A DNA stretch of 64,000 nucleotides from Dyadobacter sp. CY343. GTDB lineage: Bacteria; Bacteroidota; Bacteroidia; Cytophagales; Spirosomataceae. Where the stretch lies: positions 186,001 to 250,000 of the forward strand of contig NZ_JAJUXK010000004.1 of the NCBI RefSeq assembly GCF_021390335.1. The letters are read 5' to 3'. Of this stretch, positions 18,586-26,699 are shown in pieces. Positions within the stretch are counted from its first letter, which is position 1. Each line of letters begins with the position of its first letter. Under the pieces are notes generated by a model. The model saw only the letters and a list, made by a program, of their open reading frames with translations, had not been told where the DNA came from and ran no database searches. A program made the position numbers and the translations under genes.

Positions 18586-19068
18586 TCAGGCCGCTGCGGT
18601 GTAAGCTATTGTTTTTCTGCTATTCCCTTCCAATTTACCAAGCACTTCATAAAATTCGGCGATCCGGTTCAAATGCTCGTCCAGAATGCGGCAAGCTTCC
18701 AGTTCCCTGTCCATATAAGTTCGAAGTGCCTTGTAATGCTGTAATGTGGTACCTTCTAACTTTCTCAGGCATGCTGCAACTTCCGACGGGGCTTTTGCAT
18801 TTTCAAGTAATTGCAGACTGGCTAGTGAGGCGATCTGGTTGGTTTCGCTCAGTTCTTTATCTGTCAGGAAACATTTGAAATAATCGTAGATAGAGCGAAT
18901 TTCTTTCTGAAACAGCACCGCGCTCACGTGCCCCTGGCTTAACAGCCGGCGAAAAGATCCCATGCTATCCTTTTTAAGGGCTTCCAGATAAAGTAGCTCC
19001 CGATTTTTCTGTTCAACCCACAATGCCCTGATAATAGGCACAAAGTTGTTAGTTCTCACATTTTCCAT
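18586..19068 (-). CDS. Hypothetical helical protein, possibly ferritin-like (DUF2383-type)
   Basis: About 160 residues, almost entirely predicted helix, in four long segments with periodic Glu, His and Lys (for example REIRSIYDYFKCFLTDKELS and HYKALRTYMDRELEACRILD). This resembles the four-helix PA2169/DUF2383 ferritin-like proteins, but no diiron EExxH pair is clear. It has no signal peptide. A longer frame starts at TTG 19101, but the ATG at 19066-19068 (MENVRTNNFVP) is preferred. It converges on the YaeR gene with an 11-nt gap. Confidence 0.5.
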   Translation of the reverse strand: MENVRTNNFVPIIRALWVEQKNRELLYLEALKKDSMGSFRRLLSQGHVSAVLFQKEIRSIYDYFKCFLTDKELSETNQIASLASLQLLENAKAPSEVAACLRKLEGTTLQHYKALRTYMDRELEACRILDEHLNRIAEFYEVLGKLEGNSRKTIAYTAAA

Positions 19069-19412
19069 AACCCCTGATTTTGACCGTGACACTTCTTGCA
19101 AAAAATGTATGCCTGAGGTTACTAAATCAGAAGTGATATTCTTATTAAAACATCAATTCCAGCGTAAATGCAAAAAAGGAGGTATTTAAAATTTTAGCTG
19201 AACAGCTACACAAGGCGCGAAATAGTTAGCTGGGGCGAATTTGCCATAGCGATCACAGCTGCTGGGGAAACCGCAAAGCGCAAATCACATACCTGATGCG
19301 ATATTTTTGTCGTGTACCGAAAGCGGCTAACTTTGCCAGCTTAACAATATTTGAATACAATCGGGGTTAAATAAAACAGCATCTTTTGGGCTGTCATTTG
19401 AAATTAAATAAT
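19069..19412. other. Intergenic region with the promoter of the chaperone operon
   Basis: This 344-nt gap between divergent genes holds one clear signal, the promoter at 19307-19335. I see no open frame or RNA gene. A short inverted repeat agctgaacagct lies near 19196-19207. Confidence 0.5.
19307..19335 (+). promoter_or_regulatory. Bacteroidota promoter of the PpiC-SurA-MoxR operon
   Basis: A -33 TTG (19307-19309, in a TTTTTG context) and a perfect -7 box TAACTTTG (19328-19335) are separated by 18 nt. The inferred transcript start near 19342 gives a leader of about 70 nt before the ATG at 19413. Confidence 0.7.
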
Positions 19413-21701
19413 ATGCTTAGAGCAACTTCCTTTATTATTATTACTGCGCTTTTCACGACTTTATCCTGTAAAACATCCGCACCGCCCAAGCAAGCTGTCA
19501 CAGAGGAACAGCCGCTGCTTGAAATAGGAAACGAGAAATTTTCAATAGACGAATACCAGGACTCTTATAACAAAAACAAATTCGCCTCCGATTCTTCCAA
19601 AGAACTCACACCGAAAGAATACCTCGACCTATATACGGACGCAAAGATCAAGGTGATGCAGGCGAAGCAGGACGGCAGGGATACTACGCTTGACTACCGG
19701 GAGGAAATTGCTTCGTACCGGGAACAACTGGCTAAAAATCACTTGGTTGACAAAGATTTAGTAGAGAAATTTACTAACGAAGCTTACAACAGATTGAAGC
19801 AGGAAGTGCGGGCTTCGCATATATTAGTGGCCGTATCCGAAGACGCTGCGCCAGCTGATACCCTGGAAGCGCACCGCGCCGCAATCGCATTGCGAGGCCG
19901 CCTGGAAGAGGGTTCCGATTTTGGAGATATCGCTTCCCGCTTTTCAAAAGATGCTACTGCAAAGAAAAACAAGGGAGACCTGGGTTACTTCACCGCTTTT
20001 CAGACCCTGTACCCTATTGAAAACGCCGCCTATAATCTTTCCGTCGGCAGGGTTTCCCAGCCCGTGCGGACAAAAACCGGTTACCACCTTATTAAGGTAA
20101 CCGACCGGCGTGCCAATCGGGGAATGATCCAGATCGCGCATATTATGGTACAGGATACCTTTGCCGTTGCCGGCCAGAAAGAAGCTGCGAAAGCAAAAAT
20201 CGACGAAGCCTACAAGCTTTTGCAAGACGGTGAAAGCTGGGCTGATGTAGTCGCCAACTATTCTGATGACAAACAGTCCAAGAAAAATAATGGCCTTTTG
20301 CCGCTGTTCGGTATTGGTGAAATGGTACCTGAGATCGAGGAAGCTGCCTATGCTTTGAGCAAGCCTGAAAGTTACTCCAAGCCAGTTTTAACCATTTACG
20401 GCTGGCATATTATCAAGCTGATCCAAAAAAGACCGATAGAAAGCTTTGCTGTAATGGCGCCTGCCTTGCGTAAAAAAGTAGTAACCGATTCGCGCGGGAA
20501 GATCATCGAAGCGGCACGGGCGAAACAATTACGCAACAAATATGCGGTTCAGGAATTTGCTGATCAGTATCAGGAAATGGCCGGCTTGCAGGATAGCAGC
20601 CTGATTACCGGGAAATGGGATTACCAGCGGGCGGTTTCAAAAGACTGGTCAGCAAGCACTTTGTTCAAGATCGAGGAGCAATCTTACGACGCATTGTCTT
20701 TTCTGGATTTTGTAAAAAGGCGCCAGCAGCGGAGACCGAAAGATTCATCTCCAGCGGTGATTTTCAATAGATATTACAATGAATATCTGTCTGAATGCCT
20801 TTTTCAATACGAAAGAGAACATTTGGAAGAAACCAATCCTGAGTTTAGAAGCTTATTAAAGGAAATTAAAGAAGGCGTGCTTTTGTCGCAGGTAATGGAG
20901 GAAAATGTTTGGCAAAAATCGCTGTCAGACTCGACCGGCCAGGTGCGTTTCTATGAACAAAACAAAGGCCGCTACAACTATCCTGAGCGCGCACTTGCCA
21001 CTGTAATCTCAGCCAAAGACCCGCAGACTGTCAACTCTATCAGAAAAATACTGGCAGTCGCTCCCTATCGGTTAGAAAGAAAATCGAAGGAAATACTTTT
21101 TGAAGCCGGCTCTACCATTATCAGTCCGGCCGAAACCGCGTCTCTGGAAGACCTGGCTCTTATCATGCAGAAAAATCCCGACTATGTAGTTGAAATTGCG
21201 GGCTACCGCTCCACCGAGGAGCCTGAAATGGCTTCTGCGGCACGAATCAGAAATGTTGTGAAGTATTTAAATACACAAAACATCCCGATTCTGCGTATTA
21301 TAGAAAAGGACTATGGTTCTTTCCGGCAGGCGGCTGAGGCTGAGCGTAACCGAAGGGTAGCATTTCAGTTTTACAGTCAGTCAATCAAGGATGTTGAAAA
21401 GGTGTATAATTCTGATGCAGGCGCGTCTGTGTTGATTGAAGACGGTTATTTTAACCGCGATAACCGGTATCTGGCCAAAGCCAAATGGGATATTGGCGAA
21501 CAAACTAGCGAAGAAAACGGCGCGGCAACTTGGGTGAATATCCGGAAAATTGAACCGGCCCGGCCGAAGACTTTTCTGGAAGCGCGCGGCAGTGTGATCA
21601 ACGATTACCAGAAGGAGCTCGAAAAACAGTGGGTGAACCGGTTGCAGCAGCAATATCCTGTGAAAGTCAATGCACAAGAATTAGAGAAAATTAAGCGTTA
21701 A
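19413..21701 (+). CDS. Peptidyl-prolyl isomerase lipoprotein with two parvulin domains and an OmpA-like segment
   Basis: A 762-residue periplasmic foldase anchored as a lipoprotein (TALFTTLSC lipobox). The first parvulin domain (about residues 135-240) carries VRASHILVAV and FQTLYPIENAAYNLSVGRVS; the second (about 245-350) carries IQIAHIMVQD and GIGEMVPEIEEAAYALSKPE. A segment at about 555-655 reads like OmpA_C: LFEAGSTIISPAE, then VVEIAGY, AARIRNVVKYLNTQNI and AERNRRVAF. The Asp of the usual GHTD peptidoglycan-binding turn is missing. It starts the operon with the SurA-like gene 71 nt downstream. The start is the ATG at 19413; the one at 19386 lacks the signal peptide start. Confidence 0.85.
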   Translation: MLRATSFIIITALFTTLSCKTSAPPKQAVTEEQPLLEIGNEKFSIDEYQDSYNKNKFASDSSKELTPKEYLDLYTDAKIKVMQAKQDGRDTTLDYREEIASYREQLAKNHLVDKDLVEKFTNEAYNRLKQEVRASHILVAVSEDAAPADTLEAHRAAIALRGRLEEGSDFGDIASRFSKDATAKKNKGDLGYFTAFQTLYPIENAAYNLSVGRVSQPVRTKTGYHLIKVTDRRANRGMIQIAHIMVQDTFAVAGQKEAAKAKIDEAYKLLQDGESWADVVANYSDDKQSKKNNGLLPLFGIGEMVPEIEEAAYALSKPESYSKPVLTIYGWHIIKLIQKRPIESFAVMAPALRKKVVTDSRGKIIEAARAKQLRNKYAVQEFADQYQEMAGLQDSSLITGKWDYQRAVSKDWSASTLFKIEEQSYDALSFLDFVKRRQQRRPKDSSPAVIFNRYYNEYLSECLFQYEREHLEETNPEFRSLLKEIKEGVLLSQVMEENVWQKSLSDSTGQVRFYEQNKGRYNYPERALATVISAKDPQTVNSIRKILAVAPYRLERKSKEILFEAGSTIISPAETASLEDLALIMQKNPDYVVEIAGYRSTEEPEMASAARIRNVVKYLNTQNIPILRIIEKDYGSFRQAAEAERNRRVAFQFYSQSIKDVEKVYNSDAGASVLIEDGYFNRDNRYLAKAKWDIGEQTSEENGAATWVNIRKIEPARPKTFLEARGSVINDYQKELEKQWVNRLQQQYPVKVNAQELEKIKR

Positions 21702-21772
21702 GATGTATTTTAGCATTATTAAAAATAAAATCAGAAAACCCGCAAGTGTTTAAAATTGGAATAACTAATCAT

Positions 21773-23146
21773 ATGAAAATAAATAAATTGTTTGCTGTCG
21801 GCTTGATGATGGTTCTGGCGCTGTTTGTCAGTTTGAAAAGCAATGGACAAGGTCAGCAGGGAGTAAGCCTTGACAAAATTATCGCCAGGGTCGATAACCA
21901 CTACATTTTGAATTCTGAACTGGAAGAAATGTACAACCAGTACAAGGCCGAAGGCCGAACTGCGCCGGAAAAATGCCAGTTGCTCGAATCTCTGATCATC
22001 AACAAAATGCTTCTTGCCAAAGCGGAAATAGATTCAGTTTTGGTGGAAGACAAAGAAGTTGACGGCGAACTGGACGCAAAAATGGGTTATATGATCCAGC
22101 GTTTTGGTTCGGAAAAGAATATCGTGGAAGCTTATGGAAAAAGCATTGATAACCTCAAAGCAGAATTGCGGCAGCAGGTTAAAGACCAGAAAGTGGTCGA
22201 AAAAATGCAGCGTACGATCTCCGGTAATGTAAAAATCACACCGAATGAGGTTCGTAAATTTTTTAACTCAATCCCCAAAGACAGTCTTCCTTATATTCCC
22301 TCAGAAGTGGAAATCGGGCATATTGTGAAACTGGGAACGGTGACCAGGGAACAAAAAGACAAATTGCGCCAGCAGCTCGTGGAACTGAAACAACGCGCCG
22401 AAAAGGGGGAAGACTTTGCTACATTATCTCAGATCTATTCAGAAGATCTTGGCTCAGCAAAAAATGGCGGTGACCTGGGATTTGCGAAAAGGGGCGCAAT
22501 GGTACCAGAATTCGAGGGGGCCGCATTGGCACTGAAACCAGGCGAAATGTCTGACCCGATCGAATCGCAATATGGTTTTCACTTGATCAAGATGATCGAA
22601 ACGCGTGGAGCCGAATATCACGCGAGACACATTCTGTTACGTCCTGATTACAATAAAGGAACTGATATGTCGCAGGCGGTCCGCTCACTGGACAGTCTGA
22701 GAAAACTGATCGAGATCGACACATTGAAATTTGCAAAGGCAGCTCTGGACAATTCCGACGATAAAATGACGGCAGAATCTGGCGGTTTGATCCAGGATAG
22801 AAACACAGGTTTGTCTAAACTTACCCTTGATGCTTCCATGGATCCTGCGCTTTATTTCGCCATTGATACCATGAAAGTAGGCGAATTGAGCCAGCCGGTA
22901 TCTTACCGTACCGAAGATGGAAGCAGCGCAATGCGGATTATCTGGTACAAGAGCAAATCCGAGCCCCATACAGCTAATTTGCGTGACGACTACGAGAAAC
23001 TCTCACAGATCGTACTCAGCAACAAGCGTAACAATGCATTGGAAGAATGGTTTAAAAAGGCGCAGGGAGATGTATTTATCAGCATTGAGCCTGAATACAA
23101 AAACTGTCAGGTGCTCGGTTCAGCAGCGGCCGGTAATGATATTTAG
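21773..23146 (+). CDS. SurA-like periplasmic peptidyl-prolyl isomerase
   Basis: A 457-residue chaperone with a signal peptide (MKINKLFAVGLMMVLALFVS). A SurA N-terminal domain (VSLDKIIARVDNHYILNSEL) and helical region precede a canonical parvulin domain near residues 170-270 (VEIGHIVKLG, GFAKRGAMVPEFEGAALALK, QYGFHLIKMIETRG). A second, weaker repeat follows (AEYHARHILLRP). SurA delivers outer-membrane proteins to the Bam machinery. It is in the same transcript as the parvulin lipoprotein upstream and the MoxR gene downstream (53 nt). Start ATG at 21773. Confidence 0.88.
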   Translation: MKINKLFAVGLMMVLALFVSLKSNGQGQQGVSLDKIIARVDNHYILNSELEEMYNQYKAEGRTAPEKCQLLESLIINKMLLAKAEIDSVLVEDKEVDGELDAKMGYMIQRFGSEKNIVEAYGKSIDNLKAELRQQVKDQKVVEKMQRTISGNVKITPNEVRKFFNSIPKDSLPYIPSEVEIGHIVKLGTVTREQKDKLRQQLVELKQRAEKGEDFATLSQIYSEDLGSAKNGGDLGFAKRGAMVPEFEGAALALKPGEMSDPIESQYGFHLIKMIETRGAEYHARHILLRPDYNKGTDMSQAVRSLDSLRKLIEIDTLKFAKAALDNSDDKMTAESGGLIQDRNTGLSKLTLDASMDPALYFAIDTMKVGELSQPVSYRTEDGSSAMRIIWYKSKSEPHTANLRDDYEKLSQIVLSNKRNNALEEWFKKAQGDVFISIEPEYKNCQVLGSAAAGNDI

Positions 23147-23199
23147 CGCCTTGTTTCCATTGCATTGAAGGAGTATTTAAAAAATTAACCCATTACACT

Positions 23200-24162
23200 G
23201 TGAAGTATTCATCGGACGTAGAAGCTGCCGAAGCTATGAAAGTAGCTTACGAGAAGATCAGGAGGGAAATCGGTAATGTGATCATTGGTCAGGACGAGGT
23301 GGTGAAACGGTTACTAACCGCCATTTTTTGCCAGGGCCACTGTCTTTTGGTCGGTGTACCCGGGTTGGCGAAAACGTTGCTGATCCAGACAATCGCATCT
23401 TCGCTCGACCTCAACTTCAACCGGATCCAGTTTACGCCCGATTTGATGCCTTCCGATATTTTGGGATCAGAAACGCTCGACCAGAACAGGAATTTTAAAT
23501 TCATCAAAGGGCCGGTATTTGCGAACATTATCCTGGCGGATGAGATTAACCGGACACCCCCTAAAACGCAATCGGCGCTATTGGAAGCAATGCAGGAATA
23601 TTCTGTAACGATCGCCGGGGCGAAGCACAATCTGGACAGACCGTTTTTTGTTTTGGCTACCCAAAACCCGATCGAACAGGAAGGTACCTATCCCCTGCCA
23701 GAAGCCCAGCTCGACCGGTTTATGTTTATGATCCAGTTGGACTACCCTTCTTATGCAGAGGAAGTTAGCATTGTAAAAAACACGACCAGCGACAACCGTT
23801 ACCAGGTTCAGAAAGTGATCACTTCGGAAGAAATAATGGACTTCCAACACCTGGTGCGCCGCGTCCCGGTGACTGACCATGTGATTGAATATGCCGTGAA
23901 GCTTGTTCATAAAACGCGGCCGGCAGCAGGATTGGCAGTAAAAGAAACAAATGATTACCTGGAATGGGGCGCAGGTCCTCGCGCTTCTCAGGCTCTGATC
24001 CTGGCGGCAAAGTGTAATGCATTGCTTTCGGGCAAATACTCGCCGGATATCGAAGATGTGAAAGCGGTTGCACTACCAGTACTTCGCCACCGCATTATCC
24101 GCAATTTCAAGGCGGAGGCGGAAGGAATTTCCGTTGATGATATTATCGGAAGACTGGTTTAG
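23200..24162 (+). CDS. MoxR-family AAA+ ATPase
   Basis: A 320-residue cytoplasmic AAA+ chaperone. Walker A is GVPGLAKT; Walker B is IILADEINRTPPKTQSALLE, the hallmark of MoxR. The sensor region LATQNPIEQEGTYPLPEAQ follows. MoxR proteins help assemble cofactor-bearing or membrane enzymes, usually with von Willebrand-domain partners; none is adjacent here. The start is GTG at 23200; an ATG at 23236 is possible but would remove part of the N-terminal helix. The terminator at 24185 closes the operon. Confidence 0.92.
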   Translation: MKYSSDVEAAEAMKVAYEKIRREIGNVIIGQDEVVKRLLTAIFCQGHCLLVGVPGLAKTLLIQTIASSLDLNFNRIQFTPDLMPSDILGSETLDQNRNFKFIKGPVFANIILADEINRTPPKTQSALLEAMQEYSVTIAGAKHNLDRPFFVLATQNPIEQEGTYPLPEAQLDRFMFMIQLDYPSYAEEVSIVKNTTSDNRYQVQKVITSEEIMDFQHLVRRVPVTDHVIEYAVKLVHKTRPAAGLAVKETNDYLEWGAGPRASQALILAAKCNALLSGKYSPDIEDVKAVALPVLRHRIIRNFKAEAEGISVDDIIGRLV

Positions 24163-24184
24163 AAAGAATAAATAGATATATATG

Positions 24185-24219
24185 AAATTGTGCAGGTCGA
24201 CGATTTGCACAATTTTTTT
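24185..24219 (+). terminator. Rho-independent terminator after the MoxR gene
   Basis: aaattgtgca (24185-24194) pairs perfectly with tgcacaattt (24206-24215) and runs into seven T. Confidence 0.9.
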
Positions 24220-24252
24220 GTTTAAGGTTATATCAAAACAAAGATTTATCAA

Positions 24253-25848
24253 ATGGTTATTCAGGGTAAAAACTATATCGGTTACTCACTTTCAGCCGAA
24301 AGTGATCGTACATTTCAGGCTTATGTACCTTCCCAAGACGATTTTCTTCCTGAGAAATTTCACGTAGCTATCAGTGCTGAAGTAGAGCAGACAATGCGCC
24401 TTGCTGAAAAGGCATTTCAGGAATATGCCGGAATTCCCGCCAACCGCCGCGCCGACTTTCTGATCGCTATTGCCGAAGAAATATTGGCGGTCGGTGACCA
24501 GTTGCTTGAACGCGCGAGCCAGGAAACAGGGTTACCCGCCGGCCGGTTGCAGGGAGAACGTGCCCGCACAATTAACCAGCTAACCCAGTTCGCCGATTTG
24601 CTCCGAGAAGGTTCCTGGGTAGAAGCCAGTATTGACACTGCATTACCAGACCGCCAGCCTGCGCCGAAGCCGGATATTCGTAAAATGCTGGTTCCGATCG
24701 GTCCGGTGGTGGTATTTGGATCGAGTAACTTCCCTTTTGCCTATTCGGTAGCGGGAGTCGATGTGGGTCCGGCGCTTGCGGCTGGGAATCCTGTGATCGT
24801 AAAAGCGCACGCGGCGCACCCTGGTGTGAGTGATTTTACTGCGCAGGCAATTGTGGCAGCCGCGAGAAGAACGGGAATGCCCGAAGGTGTTTTTTCAATG
24901 TTGTACGACGATGGATTTGAAGTAGGCGCTACATTGGTGAAGCATCCTGCGACTGCGGCTGTGGGATTCACCGGTTCATTCAAAGGCGGAATGGCGTTGC
25001 ATAAACTCGCGCAGGAGAGGGAAGCTCCCATTCCTGTTTTCGCCGAAATGGGAAGTGTGAACCCGATCGTGGTATTGCCTGAATATTTGAAGGATAATGC
25101 GCAGGAGCTGGGAAAAACGATTGCAGCTTCCGTCAGCCTCGGCGCCGGCCAGTTTTGTACCAATCCCGGACTCGTGTTTGTAACCCGGTCCGAAGGAGTG
25201 GATTTTTTTAGAGAATCTTACCAAATAGCAATAGCGGAAACTGTCTCGGCAACTATGCTGACAGCGGGAATATGTCAGAATTATTACCACCTGCGGGATG
25301 AAGTTTTCGGGCAAAATGATGTTTCGGAATTGGTGGTTTCAGAAAATATAAACAGCGGAGAAAATCAGGCGCAAGCTTCTGTTGCCGAGGTTTCAGGAGC
25401 TGCATTTATTTCGAATCCAAAGTTGCATGAAGAGGTATTTGGCCCTTTTTCTTTGCTGGTAATCTGTGAAAATACCGACGAACTACTGAATGCGATTTTG
25501 CATTTGAAAGGGCAACTTACCGCAACATTAATGGCCGAAGAAGCCGAGGCCGCCTCGTACCCCGCGCTATTGAGACAACTCGCCAAAATATCAGGCAGAT
25601 TTATCATGAACGCGGTGCCAACCGGCGTTGAAGTTTGTCCTTCCATGCATCATGGCGGGCCATTTCCGGCAACAGTTGATTCGAAATTTACCTCGGTGGG
25701 CAGGCATTCCATTCTGCGCTTCGTGCGGCCGCAATCTTTCCAAAACTGGCCGGATTCGCTGCTGCCCGACGAATTGAAAAATGATAACCCGCTTGGGATA
25801 CACAGGCTGGTGAATAATGTATTGACAAGTGAGAAAGTGACTCAGTGA
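24253..25848 (+). CDS. NADP-type aldehyde dehydrogenase, alpha-ketoglutarate-semialdehyde dehydrogenase-like
   Basis: A 531-residue ALDH. GSSNFPFAYSVAGVDVGPAL is the nucleotide-binding and active-site entry region; FAEMGSVNPIVVLP holds the catalytic Glu; GAGQFCTNPGLVF holds the nucleophilic Cys. This pattern fits the 2,5-dioxovalerate (alpha-ketoglutarate semialdehyde) dehydrogenase group, which finishes oxidative pentose, hydroxyproline or glucarate breakdown by making 2-oxoglutarate. No companion pathway genes are adjacent, so the assignment is by family only. It converges on truA, overlapping its 3' end by 7 nt. Confidence 0.82.
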   Translation: MVIQGKNYIGYSLSAESDRTFQAYVPSQDDFLPEKFHVAISAEVEQTMRLAEKAFQEYAGIPANRRADFLIAIAEEILAVGDQLLERASQETGLPAGRLQGERARTINQLTQFADLLREGSWVEASIDTALPDRQPAPKPDIRKMLVPIGPVVVFGSSNFPFAYSVAGVDVGPALAAGNPVIVKAHAAHPGVSDFTAQAIVAAARRTGMPEGVFSMLYDDGFEVGATLVKHPATAAVGFTGSFKGGMALHKLAQEREAPIPVFAEMGSVNPIVVLPEYLKDNAQELGKTIAASVSLGAGQFCTNPGLVFVTRSEGVDFFRESYQIAIAETVSATMLTAGICQNYYHLRDEVFGQNDVSELVVSENINSGENQAQASVAEVSGAAFISNPKLHEEVFGPFSLLVICENTDELLNAILHLKGQLTATLMAEEAEAASYPALLRQLAKISGRFIMNAVPTGVEVCPSMHHGGPFPATVDSKFTSVGRHSILRFVRPQSFQNWPDSLLPDELKNDNPLGIHRLVNNVLTSEKVTQ

Positions 25849-26594
25849 CCTTGCAGTATAGACTCGGGGTAACCTACTTCTGTTAAAAACAAACCTTCTG
25901 CCGGGGCCTGCGCTCCGGCATTTTTTCTGTCTTTTGAAATAATTACTTCCTCAAAATCCTGAACCGACTTTTTGCCTTTTCCAACTTCCAGCAAAGTCCC
26001 AACCACCGCACGTACCATTCCGCGCAAAAAGCGATTAGCCTGAATATGAAACACCAGCATATCTTCCGTTTCTATCCAAATCGCCTCAGTAATCGTACAC
26101 CTGAAATTATTGACGTTTGTGTGGATCTTACTGAAACTTTCAAAATCGTTGTGCCGCAATAGCAGACCGGCAGCTTCGTTCATCAGATCGACATCCAGAT
26201 CTGCTTTTAACAAAAAGGATAAGCCTGTTAAAAAAGGATTTTTCCGTTTTGAAATGCGGTATTCGTACTTCCGGTGACTCGCGGCGAAGCGGGAGTTCAG
26301 ATCCGCTGCAACCTGGTACACATTTCTGACCGCGATATCTCTCGGGATCATGCCATTTATTTTGTAAATGAATAAATCGTAGTCCGAAATGGGATTATTC
26401 AAATCAAAATGGGCGAATTGTTGTTCTGCATGTACGCCGGTATCAGTTCGGCTGCTGCCGGTCAGTTCAACAGTTGTACGAAAGAGTTTTGTAAGTGCTT
26501 CTTCGAGAACCTGCTGCACGCCGAGCGCATTATTTTGCTTTTGCCAGCCATTGTAAGCTGTTCCGCGGTAAGAAAATTCGAGAAAATAGCGCAT
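25842..26594 (-). CDS. truA: tRNA pseudouridine synthase A
   Basis: A 250-residue enzyme that makes pseudouridine at positions 38-40 of the tRNA anticodon arm. The N-terminus MRYFLEFSYRGTAYNGWQ is the canonical TruA start; GSSRTDTGVHA holds the catalytic Asp51; RFLRGMVRAVVGTLLEVGKG is the conserved C-terminal core. The frame is open six codons further (to 26612), but the -7 box at 26599-26606 lies between, so the ATG at 26592-26594 is the start. The mRNA should therefore begin at or within a few bases of the ATG. Confidence 0.93.
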   Translation of the reverse strand: MRYFLEFSYRGTAYNGWQKQNNALGVQQVLEEALTKLFRTTVELTGSSRTDTGVHAEQQFAHFDLNNPISDYDLFIYKINGMIPRDIAVRNVYQVAADLNSRFAASHRKYEYRISKRKNPFLTGLSFLLKADLDVDLMNEAAGLLLRHNDFESFSKIHTNVNNFRCTITEAIWIETEDMLVFHIQANRFLRGMVRAVVGTLLEVGKGKKSVQDFEEVIISKDRKNAGAQAPAEGLFLTEVGYPESILQGH

Positions 26595-26598
26595 GCTG

Positions 26599-26606
26599 CA
26601 AAAGTA
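26599..26606 (-). promoter_or_regulatory. -7 box immediately upstream of truA
   Basis: On the minus strand this reads TACTTTTG, an exact TAnnTTTG match, ending 4 nt before the ATG. With the usual 5-8 nt from box to transcript start, the message would be leaderless or nearly so. No -33 TTG is seen at normal spacing, which weakens the call. Confidence 0.4.
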
Positions 26607-26642
26607 AGGCAAACCGCAGAGATTTGCGATTTACATTCCGAT

Positions 26643-26675
26643 TTGCGGATTTTGTTGTGAAGAAGATTAACTTTG
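26643..26675 (+). promoter_or_regulatory. Bacteroidota promoter of glnS
   Basis: TTG (26643-26645) and a perfect TAACTTTG (26668-26675) with 22 nt between. The leader to the ATG at 26700 is about 18 nt. Confidence 0.6.
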
Positions 26676-26699
26676 AGAATTGGATAATTTCATTATTAT

